From contig NZ_AUKG01000002.1 of the NCBI RefSeq assembly GCF_000424625.1, positions 1,054,001-1,118,000 on the forward strand: a stretch of 64,000 bases of DNA, given 5' to 3'. Within the stretch, counting starts at the first letter, position 1; each line of letters starts with the position of its first letter. This DNA is from Conexibacter woesei Iso977N (GTDB lineage Bacteria > Actinomycetota > Thermoleophilia > Solirubrobacterales > Solirubrobacteraceae). The notes below the pieces were generated by a model. That model was given only the letters and a program-made list of their open reading frames with translations. It was not told the origin of the DNA and did not search any database. Positions 1-7,349 of this stretch are shown one piece after another. Both the position numbers and the translations under genes were made by a program.

Positions 1-824
1 GGTTCCTCAACCCGCGCGGCAACCCGGACGGGCTGCAGGCGGTCGCCGGCACCGGCGCGACCGCGTTCGCGATGGAGGCGATCCCGCGGATCTCGCGTGC
101 CCAGTCGATGGACGCGCTGAGCTCGCAGTCCAACGTCGCGGGCTACAAGTCCGCGCTCCTGGGCGCCGAGCACGCGACGCGGTTCTACCCCATGTTGATG
201 ACCGCCGCGGGCACGATCCCGCCGGCCAAGGTGCTCGTGCTGGGCATCGGCGTCGCGGGCCTGCAGGCGCTGGCCACCGCGCGCCGCCTCGGCGCGCAGA
301 CCACCGGCTACGACGTGCGCCCGGAGACGGCCGAGCAGGTCGAGTCGCTGGGCGCCAAGTGGCTGGACCTCGGCATCGAGGCCGCCGGCGAGGGCGGCTA
401 CGCGCGTGAGCTCACCGAAGAGGAGCGCGCGCAGCAGCAGCAGAACCTGGAGGAGGCGATCAAGGGCTTCGACGTGGTCATCACGACCGCGCTCGTGCCG
501 GGTCGCCCCGCACCGCGCCTGGTCACCGCCGCGGCGGTCGAGGGCATGAAGCCGGGCAGCGTCATCGTCGACCTCGCGGGTGAGACCGGCGGGAACTGCG
601 AGCTGACCGAGCCCGGCCAGGTCGTCGTCAAGCACAACGTCACGATCGTGTCGCCGCTGAACCTCGCGGCGACGATGCCCGAGCACGCCAGCGCGCTCTA
701 CGCGCGCAACCTGCAGGCCCTGATCGATCTCATCGCCGACGACGAGTCCGCCGCCTACGCGCCGGACTTCGAGGACGAGATCATCGCCGGCGCCTGCGTC
801 GTCAAGGACGGGGAGGTCCTCTAG
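1..824 (+). CDS. pntAA: NAD(P) transhydrogenase alpha subunit 1 (partial at 5' end)
   Basis: The reading frame is open from base 3, so the gene starts upstream of the window. It is the soluble NAD(H)-binding domain I of proton-translocating transhydrogenase, which passes hydride between NADH and NADP+ in exchange for proton flow. The visible part shows the Rossmann glycine motif VLGIGVAGLQAL, the QSMDALSSQSN and YKSALLGA segments of the alanine-dehydrogenase/PntA fold, and the VIVDLAGETGGNCE region near the C-terminus. It stops two bases before pntAB. The alpha chain is split into two genes, as in Rhodospirillum and mycobacteria, not fused as in E. coli. Identification is firm; only the N-terminus is missing. 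Confidence 0.95.
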   Translation, partial: FLNPRGNPDGLQAVAGTGATAFAMEAIPRISRAQSMDALSSQSNVAGYKSALLGAEHATRFYPMLMTAAGTIPPAKVLVLGIGVAGLQALATARRLGAQTTGYDVRPETAEQVESLGAKWLDLGIEAAGEGGYARELTEEERAQQQQNLEEAIKGFDVVITTALVPGRPAPRLVTAAAVEGMKPGSVIVDLAGETGGNCELTEPGQVVVKHNVTIVSPLNLAATMPEHASALYARNLQALIDLIADDESAAYAPDFEDEIIAGACVVKDGEVL

Positions 825-826
825 TC

Positions 827-1141
827 ATGCTGCTCACCAACCTGGCGATCCTCGTCCTGGCCGGCTTCGTCGGCTACGCGGTGATCTCGAAGGTCCCGAA
901 CACGCTGCACACGCCGCTGATGTCCGGCACGAACGCCATCCACGGCATCGTCGTGCTCGGCGGCATCGTCCTGCTGGTCAACGGCCTGGCGGACGGGTTC
1001 CTGAACAAGCTGCTGCTGGTCATCGCGGTCGCCTTCGGCACGATCAACGTCGTCGGCGGCTTCCTGGTCACCGACCGGATGCTCGAGATGTTCAAGGCGA
1101 AGCCGAAGGAGCAGGTCGAGGCCGGAGGTGAGGACGCCTGA
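827..1141 (+). CDS. pntAB: NAD(P) transhydrogenase alpha subunit 2 (membrane part)
   Basis: A 104-residue protein with three to four hydrophobic helices that matches the membrane portion of the transhydrogenase alpha chain. The segment TPLMSGTNAIHGIVVLGG is a family hallmark, as is GTINVVGGFLVTDRML. It supplies part of domain II, the proton channel, together with PntB. It begins two bases after the pntAA stop and its last base is the first base of the pntB ATG, so the three genes form one tightly coupled operon. The C-terminal tail after the last helix is charged and probably cytoplasmic. Confidence 0.95.
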   Translation: MLLTNLAILVLAGFVGYAVISKVPNTLHTPLMSGTNAIHGIVVLGGIVLLVNGLADGFLNKLLLVIAVAFGTINVVGGFLVTDRMLEMFKAKPKEQVEAGGEDA

Positions 1142-2553
1142 TGCTCGCATCGACCTTCCTCACGTCGGCGGACTTCCGCTACGTCCTCTACATCGTCTCG
1201 TTCTCCCTGTTCATCTACGGGTTGAGCGGTCTCACCGGTCCGAAGACCGCGGTCCAGGGCAACCGGATCGCGGCGGTCGGCATGGCGATCGCGATCATCG
1301 CGACGCTGCTGGTCCCGGACGTCAACAACATCGTGTTGATCATCCTGGGCGTCGCGATCGGCACCGCGGTGGGTGTCCCGGCGGCGCGTCAGGTCAAGAT
1401 GACCCAGATGCCGCAGATGGTCGCGCTGTTCAACGGCGTGGGCGGCGGCGCGGTCGCGCTGATCGCGTGGGTCGAGTTCCGTGAGTCCGGCGGGTTCGCC
1501 GACGTGCCGACCTACGTGGCGATCTTCTCGTGCTTCGCGGCGATCGTCGGGTCCGTGTCGTTCTGGGGCTCGAACATCGCGTTCGCCAAGCTCCAGGAGC
1601 TGATCGACGGCAAGCCGGTCAAGCCGTTCGGCTCCGCGCAGGTGCTGGTCAACGGCGCGCTGCTGGCGGTCGCGGTGGCGTGTGGGATCGCGATCGTCGC
1701 GGGCTCGCACTCCGAGGGCCTGATCATCGTGCTGCTGGTCGCCGCGGCGATCGTCGGCAACTTCCTCGTGCTGCCGATCGGCGGCGCGGACATGCCGGTC
1801 GTGATCTCGACGCTGAACGCGTTCACGGGCCTGAGCGCGGCGGCGACGGGCATCGCGCTCAACAACACGTCGTTGATCGTCGCGGGCATGATCGTCGGCG
1901 CGTCCGGCACGCTGCTCACGCAGCAGATGGCCGTGGCGATGAACCGGACGATCACGTCGGTGCTGCTCGGCGGCTTCGGCGGCGAGACGACCGCGGCGGC
2001 CGGCGTGGCCGGCGCGTCGGGGACGGTGCGCTCGACGAGCGCGTCGGACGTGGCGATCCAGATGGCCTACGCGCGCCAGGTCGTCGTCGTCCCGGGCTAC
2101 GGCATGGCGGTCTCGCAGGCTCAGCACGCGGTCCGCGAGATGGCGAAGCTGCTGGAGGCCAAGGGCGTCGAGGTCAAGTACGCGATCCACCCGGTCGCGG
2201 GCCGCATGCCGGGGCACATGAACGTGCTGCTCGCCGAGGCCGACGTGCCCTACGAGCAGCTCAAGGAGATGGACGACATCAACGGTGAGTTCAACCGCAC
2301 CGACGTGTCGCTCGTCATCGGCGCCAACGACGTCACCAACCCGGACGCGCGCAACAAGCCCGACTCGCCGATCTACGGCATGCCGATCCTCAACGTGGAC
2401 GAGTCCGCGTCGGTCGTCGTGCTCAAGCGATCGATGTCGTCCGGGTATGCGGGCATCGACAACCCGCTGTTCGTGAACCCCAAGACGTCGATGCTGTTCG
2501 GCGACGCCAAGGGCTCGGTGGCGGACATCACCGAGGAGCTGAAGGCGCTCTAG
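1141..2553 (+). CDS. pntB: NAD(P) transhydrogenase beta subunit
   Basis: A 470-residue protein of normal PntB length. The first 280 residues or so are eight to nine membrane helices of the proton channel; the rest is the NADP(H)-binding domain III, with the motifs VVVPGYGMAVSQAQHA, YAIHPVAGRMPGHMNVLLAEA and GANDVTNPDA, the last two being typical NADP-site loops. It acts in the cytoplasmic membrane to generate NADPH (or to relieve excess NADPH). The ATG overlaps the pntAB stop. A strong hairpin with a pyrimidine tail follows at 2573-2605 and should end the operon. Confidence 0.96.
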   Translation: MLASTFLTSADFRYVLYIVSFSLFIYGLSGLTGPKTAVQGNRIAAVGMAIAIIATLLVPDVNNIVLIILGVAIGTAVGVPAARQVKMTQMPQMVALFNGVGGGAVALIAWVEFRESGGFADVPTYVAIFSCFAAIVGSVSFWGSNIAFAKLQELIDGKPVKPFGSAQVLVNGALLAVAVACGIAIVAGSHSEGLIIVLLVAAAIVGNFLVLPIGGADMPVVISTLNAFTGLSAAATGIALNNTSLIVAGMIVGASGTLLTQQMAVAMNRTITSVLLGGFGGETTAAAGVAGASGTVRSTSASDVAIQMAYARQVVVVPGYGMAVSQAQHAVREMAKLLEAKGVEVKYAIHPVAGRMPGHMNVLLAEADVPYEQLKEMDDINGEFNRTDVSLVIGANDVTNPDARNKPDSPIYGMPILNVDESASVVVLKRSMSSGYAGIDNPLFVNPKTSMLFGDAKGSVADITEELKAL

Positions 2554-2572
2554 CAGCGCCCGGATTGCCGGT

Positions 2573-2605
2573 CCGGCGCCGACTGCGGCGCCGGGCCTCT
2601 TTCCC
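2573..2605 (+). terminator. Intrinsic terminator after pntB
   Basis: A perfect 9-bp stem, CCGGCGCCG paired with CGGCGCCGG around a 4-base ACTG loop (2573-2594), is followed by a T-rich tail (CCTCTTTCCC). It lies 20 bases after the pntB stop. Confidence 0.75.
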
Positions 2606-2622
2606 TGCAGAGGGGTTCGGGG

Positions 2623-2628
2623 TAGCCT
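2623..2628 (+). promoter_or_regulatory. -10 element, leaderless start
   Basis: TAGCCT lies 7 bases before the GTG at 2636 and there is no ribosome-binding site, so transcription would start at or next to the start codon. Confidence 0.45.
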
Positions 2629-2635
2629 GGACGGT

Positions 2636-3022
2636 GTGAGCGCGCTGCCGCTCGAAGTCAAGGCCGTCGTGGCCATCGTGCTCGTCCTTTCCGTCGCCCG
2701 GGCGTTCCTCGGGGTGCCGGCACGCCGCGCCCACGACCGGCTGGCCCGCACGCTCGTCGGCCTGTCGATCTGCCTGTACGTCCTGGCCGGTGAGGCGCTG
2801 CTGGAGAACCAGGACGGCATGGCGGGCGCGTTCGTCATCTGCGGCGTCGAGGCGCTGTGCCTCGCCGCGTGGGTCGCGCGCCGCCGCGACGACGACGACG
2901 GCTGGGACGACGACGGCGGCGGTGGCGGCGACGGTCCCGACGACGACGGCCCGATGCCGATCGACTGGGACGCGTTCGACCGCGCCCGCGACGGCTGGCG
3001 CCCGCGCGAGCCGATCGCTTAG
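2636..3022 (+). CDS. Small membrane protein with acidic tail
   Basis: A 128-residue protein not assigned to a family. It has three predicted helices (about residues 6-25, 40-56 and 61-80), followed by an extremely acidic, glycine-rich linker (RRDDDDGWDDDGG and PDDDGP) and a short basic-acidic end. The GTG start is chosen because it directly follows a -10-like TAGCCT, and because the hydrophobic segment begins at once. It stands alone between the pnt terminator and the DUF1800 gene. No function can be given; the aspartate run could bind cations, but this is only a guess. Confidence 0.65.
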   Translation: MSALPLEVKAVVAIVLVLSVARAFLGVPARRAHDRLARTLVGLSICLYVLAGEALLENQDGMAGAFVICGVEALCLAAWVARRRDDDDGWDDDGGGGGDGPDDDGPMPIDWDAFDRARDGWRPREPIA

Positions 3023-3076
3023 CGCGGACACCCGGACGTCAAGCCTTCCGGGGCGCCGGCCGACCTCCTGGGGAGG

Positions 3077-4699
3077 ATGGTCGCCGCCCTCAAGAAGAAG
3101 AAGCCGAAGGCCAGGGCGCACAGGAAGGCGGCCGTCAGGGTCAAGAAGACGTGCAGGGTCGTGACCAGGAAGGTCCACGGCAGGAAGAAGCGCGTCAAGG
3201 TCTGCACGCCGGTCAGGGCCAGGAAGAAGCCGGCCGCCAGGAGGCCCGCTGCGGCGAGGAGGCCCGCCGCCGTTTCCGGGATCGGCGCCAGGGCGCCCGC
3301 CGCCGCGGTCGTCGCGCCCGCGAGCGCGCCGCCGGTCTCGCAGGCGCCGGTGCCGGTCTTCGCGACGCCCGCGACCGAGCAGCAGATGGAGCGGCTGCTG
3401 TGGCGCGCCGGGTTCGGCCCCACGCCGGGGCAGGCCGCGCAGCTCACGACGCGGTCGCTGGCCGACGTCGTGCTGTCGCTCACGCGCCCGTCCGGCGCCG
3501 CGAACCTCACCGGCCCCGCGCCACGCGACGAGAACGGCGACGCGCTCGCGCCCTACGACGCCTGGGGCCACGACCACCTGTCCTGGATGGACCGCATGAT
3601 CCGCAGCGACCAGCCGCTGGTCGAGCGGATGGCGCTGGTCTGGCACGACTGGTTCGCGACGTCGCTGGAGGGCGGGCCATCGCAGCGCCAGATGCTCGAC
3701 CAGATCGACCTGTTCCGGGCCAAGGGCCTCGGCTCGTTCGACGACCTGCTGACGTCGGTGACCGTCGACCCGGCGATGTTGTTGTGGTTGAACGGGACGT
3801 CCAACAACAAGTGGTCGCCGAACGAGAACTACGCGCGCGAGGTCATGGAGCTGTTCACGCTCGGCGCTGACCGCGGGGCCTACAGCGAGACCGACGTGCG
3901 CGAGATGGCGCGGGCGCTGACCGGGTTCCGGAACGACTGGAGCGCCGAGCTCGGCAACTACAACTTCCGCTACGACGCCTCGTACCACGACACGGGGTCC
4001 AAGACGATCTTCGGCCAGACCGGCGCGTTCACGTGGACCGACGCGGTCCGGCTGGTCGTCACGCACCCGCAGCACGCGTCGTTCTTCTGCACCAAGTTGT
4101 GGTCCTACTTCGTGCCGGTCGCGCCCGACGACGCGACGCTCGCGTCGCTGCAGGGCGTCTACCTCGGCTCGGGCCGGCAGATCCGGCCGGTCGTCGAGGC
4201 GATCCTGCAGCACCCGGCGTTCCTGTCGGGGCCGGAGATGGTGATCCCGCCGGTCGTCTTCAACGCGGGGCTGCTGCGCGCGCTCGGGCGCGGGATCGAC
4301 ACGACCGCGTGGTCGTGGCTGGCGGAGTTCACCGGCCAGCGGCTGCTGATGCCGCCGAACGTGGCGGGCTGGGACGACACGCGCTGGCTCGACACGTCCA
4401 CGATGCGCGGGCGCTGGATGACGGCCAACTACGCGCTGATGCAGTCCACCGTGAACCCGTGGCCGGCGGGCGGCTCGACATACGACCCGGCCGAGGACGC
4501 CGCGACCGCGGTCACGCGCGCGATGGCCGCGTTGGGCAACCCGTCGGTCAGCGCGGAGACGCAGAGGGTGGTCGCGGACTTCGCGGTCGCCGCCGTCTCG
4601 CCGACCGCCAGGTCGTGGGAGCGGTCGCCGCATCGCGCGCTGCGCCAGAACGCGCTGCGGATGCTCATCACGACGTCTCCGGACTACCAGGTCAGTTAG
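3077..4699 (+). CDS. DUF1800 domain secreted protein
   Basis: A 540-residue protein. Residues 1-75 are basic, rich in K/R/A/P, with two cysteines in a lysine/arginine context (KKTCRVV and RVKVCTPV). From about residue 95 it matches the DUF1800 family: RLLWRAGFGPTPGQA, ERMALVWHDWFATS, NENYAREVMELFTLG and PNVAGWDDTRWLDTS are family signatures. DUF1800 proteins are nearly always encoded next to a DUF1501 protein, as here, 7 bases downstream. Biochemical roles of the pair are poorly defined; export is likely for the partner, which has a twin-arginine-like segment. The start at the ATG following GGGGAGG is plausible, but a classical signal peptide is not visible in this protein. Confidence 0.88.
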   Translation: MVAALKKKKPKARAHRKAAVRVKKTCRVVTRKVHGRKKRVKVCTPVRARKKPAARRPAAARRPAAVSGIGARAPAAAVVAPASAPPVSQAPVPVFATPATEQQMERLLWRAGFGPTPGQAAQLTTRSLADVVLSLTRPSGAANLTGPAPRDENGDALAPYDAWGHDHLSWMDRMIRSDQPLVERMALVWHDWFATSLEGGPSQRQMLDQIDLFRAKGLGSFDDLLTSVTVDPAMLLWLNGTSNNKWSPNENYAREVMELFTLGADRGAYSETDVREMARALTGFRNDWSAELGNYNFRYDASYHDTGSKTIFGQTGAFTWTDAVRLVVTHPQHASFFCTKLWSYFVPVAPDDATLASLQGVYLGSGRQIRPVVEAILQHPAFLSGPEMVIPPVVFNAGLLRALGRGIDTTAWSWLAEFTGQRLLMPPNVAGWDDTRWLDTSTMRGRWMTANYALMQSTVNPWPAGGSTYDPAEDAATAVTRAMAALGNPSVSAETQRVVADFAVAAVSPTARSWERSPHRALRQNALRMLITTSPDYQVS

Positions 4700-4706
4700 G
4701 CACATC

Positions 4707-6086
4707 ATGGACTCCTGCTCCTGCAACGACTTCACGCGGTCCCAGCTGCTGCGCGCCACCGCCGCGCGGGCGGGGGCGGGGCTGCCCGCGATCGAGCCGG
4801 GGATGCCGGACCCGGCCGGGACCGGCATGGCGCGGCGCGCGTTCCTGCTGCGCAGCGCGGGGCTGGCGCTGTCGGTCTACGGCGCGTCGAAGCTCGGCCT
4901 GGACCAGCTGGAGGCCGGCGTCGCGCAGGCGTCGGGGGCGGCCGGCCAGCCGGTGCTCGTCAACGTGTTCCTGCCGGGCGGGGTGGACTCGCTGTCGGTG
5001 CTCGCGCCGGTGGGCGACGCGAGGTACGCGACGTTGCGGCCGACGCTGAGGTTGGCGGCCGGCGCGGGGACGACGTTCGCGGAGGACACGCGACTGATGT
5101 GGCATCCGAAGGCGAGCGGGCTGGCGCAGCTGCACGCCGAGGGCAAGGTGTCGGTCTTCCCGGCGGTCGGCTACGACCATCCGGACCAGTCGCACTTCAC
5201 CTCGCGCCACTTCTGGGAGGTCGGCGCGCTCGACACCGGCGGGACGCTGGGGTGGATGGGGCGGTACCTGGATGTCGTCGGCGATCCCGACAACCCGCTC
5301 CAGGGGATCGCGCTGGATGCGTCCTTGGCGCCGTCGCTGGCGTCGTCGCGGGTGCCGGTCGCGGCGATCGACCAGCCGTCGGACTACTCGTTCTGGGCCC
5401 AGGGTGTCGGCGATCCGGTCGCGGCGCCGCTCATGGACGCGTTCGGGAGGCTGGGCTCGATCGGCGGCGGGTCCGACGCGCTGGCGACGGCGCGGACGGT
5501 CGTGCGCCAGACCGACGGCGTGCGCCGGTCGCTGGGGTCGTTCGTGACCGCCGACGGCAGGCCGGGGTACACGTCGCCGGTCACCTACCCGACGGGGTCC
5601 GGGGACCTGGCCGCGCGGTTGGCCGCCTTGGGCGCGATGCTCGCCGCCGGGCTGCCGATCCGCTGCGTGGCGGTGCAGGGCGTGGGGTCGTACGACACGC
5701 ACGCCGACCAGGCGGACACGTTGAGCACCAACTTGGGCAAGACGCTCGATGCGGTCGTGGCGTTCCAGCGCGACCTCGAGGCGCGCGGGCTCGCGGATCG
5801 GGTGCTGATCCAGGTGTGGTCGGAGTTCGGGCGGCGGCCGAGGGAGAACGGCTCCGGGACCGACCACGGCGCCGCGGGCTGCGCGTTCGTCGTCGGGACG
5901 CGGGCCAAGGGGACGATGGTCGGCGAGTTCCCGGGCCTGACGACCCTCGACGCGCAGAGCAACCTGCGCGCGACCAGCGACTTCCGCGGCATGTACTGCG
6001 CGCTGCTGGAGCAGTGGATGGGCGTGGACGCGGCGCAGATCATCCCGGGCGCGGCGAGCATCGCGCGACCGGTGCTGGTGAAGTAG
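4707..6086 (+). CDS. DUF1501 domain protein, probable Tat substrate
   Basis: A 459-residue protein of the DUF1501 family (alkaline-phosphatase/sulfatase-like fold by family knowledge). Near residue 33 the segment ARRAFLLRSAGLALSVYGA resembles a twin-arginine signal placed unusually far from the start; the first 30 residues carry a CSCNDFTRSQLLR stretch. Family motifs are visible: VNVFLPGGVDSLSVL, ALHAEGKVSVFPAVGY-like core, SYDTHADQ and VWSEFGRRPRENGSGTDHGAAG, the last normally holding metal-like ligands. It sits between the DUF1800 gene and a cupredoxin gene (start directly after this stop), so the three are likely one operon for an envelope-located function. The exact reaction is not known. 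Confidence 0.88.
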   Translation: MDSCSCNDFTRSQLLRATAARAGAGLPAIEPGMPDPAGTGMARRAFLLRSAGLALSVYGASKLGLDQLEAGVAQASGAAGQPVLVNVFLPGGVDSLSVLAPVGDARYATLRPTLRLAAGAGTTFAEDTRLMWHPKASGLAQLHAEGKVSVFPAVGYDHPDQSHFTSRHFWEVGALDTGGTLGWMGRYLDVVGDPDNPLQGIALDASLAPSLASSRVPVAAIDQPSDYSFWAQGVGDPVAAPLMDAFGRLGSIGGGSDALATARTVVRQTDGVRRSLGSFVTADGRPGYTSPVTYPTGSGDLAARLAALGAMLAAGLPIRCVAVQGVGSYDTHADQADTLSTNLGKTLDAVVAFQRDLEARGLADRVLIQVWSEFGRRPRENGSGTDHGAAGCAFVVGTRAKGTMVGEFPGLTTLDAQSNLRATSDFRGMYCALLEQWMGVDAAQIIPGAASIARPVLVK

Positions 6087-6746
6087 ATGAAGGCGTTGCT
6101 CGCGGCGCTGGCCATCCTGCTGCTTGCGGTCGTCCCGGCGGCGGAGGCGGCCGGCGCGAAGAGGCCGGCGCGCGTGACGTGCCACTGGGTCAAGGCCACC
6201 AAGAAGCACAGGCGCCACAAGGTCTGCGTCAAGGTCAAGGCCAAGAGCAAGACCACCAAGAAGCCCGCGTCGAGCACGCCGTCGGCGAAGAGGCCTGCGG
6301 CGAGCACGCCCGGGGCGAGCACCTCCGCGGGGACCGCCACGACGCCGGCGGCTGCCGCGACGCCCGCCGCACCGACTCCGGCCGTCGATCCCACCACCTC
6401 GCCCGCGGTCGTCGCGCCGCCGACGACTCCACCCACGTCAGACCCCGCGCCCGCGCCGCTCACCCGCCTCCAGACGACGGCGCGCGAGTGGTCGCTGACG
6501 CTGTCCCGGCCGACGATCGCCGCCGGGGCGCTGAGCCTCCAGCTCGTCAACGCCGGCGAAGACGCCCACGACCTCCACGTCCGGCCCGCCGCCGGCGGCG
6601 CCGACCTCCTGTCGGCGACCACCACCGCCTCCGGCGCGACCACCACGATCTCCGGCTCGCTCCTGGCCGGGACCTACACGCTCTACTGCTCGCTGCCCGG
6701 CCACGAAGCGGCCGGCATGCACGCGACGCTGACCGTCACGCCCTAG
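6087..6746 (+). CDS. Secreted cupredoxin-like protein
   Basis: A 219-residue protein starting immediately after the DUF1501 stop. Residues 1-22 are a Sec signal peptide ending near AEAAG. Residues 25-55 are lysine-rich with two cysteines (VTCHWVK and HKVCVKVK), similar in style to the N-terminus of the DUF1800 protein. Residues 60-125 are a Thr/Pro/Ala-rich linker. The last 90 residues look like a plastocyanin/cupredoxin domain: ligands would be His in GEDAHDLHV, Cys in YTLYCSLPGH, the His of that segment, and Met in AAGMHATL. It would carry or store copper and electrons outside the membrane. Its stop codon overlaps the stop of the convergent DUF1707 gene. Confidence 0.78.
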   Translation: MKALLAALAILLLAVVPAAEAAGAKRPARVTCHWVKATKKHRRHKVCVKVKAKSKTTKKPASSTPSAKRPAASTPGASTSAGTATTPAAAATPAAPTPAVDPTTSPAVVAPPTTPPTSDPAPAPLTRLQTTAREWSLTLSRPTIAAGALSLQLVNAGEDAHDLHVRPAAGGADLLSATTTASGATTTISGSLLAGTYTLYCSLPGHEAAGMHATLTVTP

Positions 6747-7189
6747 AGCCGCTCGGGCGGTCGCGGCGGCGGTGGGAGGTCGGGGTGGTGGCGGTGGCGG
6801 CTGCGGCCGTGGTGGTGGCGGCGGTGGTCGCCGCCGCCGAGCTCGGTCACCAGGCCGAGGACGAAGACGGCGGTCGGGAAGATCGGCCAGGGGAAGCCGC
6901 CGAAGTCGGTCGCGGCGTAGATGACCCACAGGAACGCCGGGATCGCGAGCGCCGAGACGATCCGCTCTCGCCGCCGTCGCCTCTGAGCGGCCAGGTCCAC
7001 CGGCCTCGGCGGCGCCGGCAGATCGGCCTCGAGCCTGACGAGGTCACCCCGCGTCCTCGCGGCGTTGGCCGCAGCGGTCCGCTCCTCGAGCTCCTCCGCA
7101 TCGAGCCGCCCCTCCCGGAAGTGCGCAGCCAACCGGTCGACCACCGCCGCCCGCTCCGCATCACCCACCCGCACATCCAGATCGCTCAT
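6743..7189 (-). CDS. DUF1707 (SHOCT-like) membrane protein with His-rich tail
   Basis: A 148-residue protein. The N-terminal 58 residues (MSDLDVRVGDAERAAVVDRL ... EELEERTAAANAARTRGDLV) are the DUF1707 domain common in actinobacteria; two hydrophobic helices follow (IVSALAIPAFLWVIYAA and WPIFPTAVFVLGLVTEL), then a short His/Arg/Pro-rich tail that could bind metal. The internal ATG at 7189 is chosen over the upstream one because the DUF1707 domain begins there and a TAGGCT hexamer lies 7 bases before it. Its TAG shares the sequence CTAG with the stop of the convergent cupredoxin gene, giving a 4-base overlap. Confidence 0.8.
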   Translation of the reverse strand: MSDLDVRVGDAERAAVVDRLAAHFREGRLDAEELEERTAAANAARTRGDLVRLEADLPAPPRPVDLAAQRRRRRERIVSALAIPAFLWVIYAATDFGGFPWPIFPTAVFVLGLVTELGGGDHRRHHHGRSRHRHHPDLPPPPRPPERL

Positions 7190-7196
7190 CAGCGCC

Positions 7197-7202
7197 AGCC
7201 TA
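7197..7202 (-). promoter_or_regulatory. -10 element, leaderless start
   Basis: On the minus strand TAGGCT lies 7 bases before the ATG at 7189, with no ribosome-binding site between. Confidence 0.45.
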
Positions 7203-7244
7203 ACTAGCCCGCTGTGCTTTTCCGGCGCGGCGAGACGGCCCGGG

Positions 7245-7284
7245 AAAAACAGCGGGGCGGGTGCCACCACGCGCCCGCCCCGCT
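7245..7284 (-). terminator. Intrinsic terminator after the MFS gene
   Basis: On the minus strand an 11-bp stem (AGCGGGGCGGG at 7251-7261 pairing with 7274-7284) is followed by GTTTTTCCC (A-run at 7245-7249 on the plus strand). It lies downstream of the MFS stop at 7350. The inner arm can also pair with CCCGCTGT near 7208, so a second, competing hairpin exists. Confidence 0.7.
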
Positions 7285-7349
7285 CAATGCGAGACCCAAC
7301 TCGGCGAAGGGTCGCGCAGTTGTCGCGCCGCGGTGAGCGGCGCGGGAAG

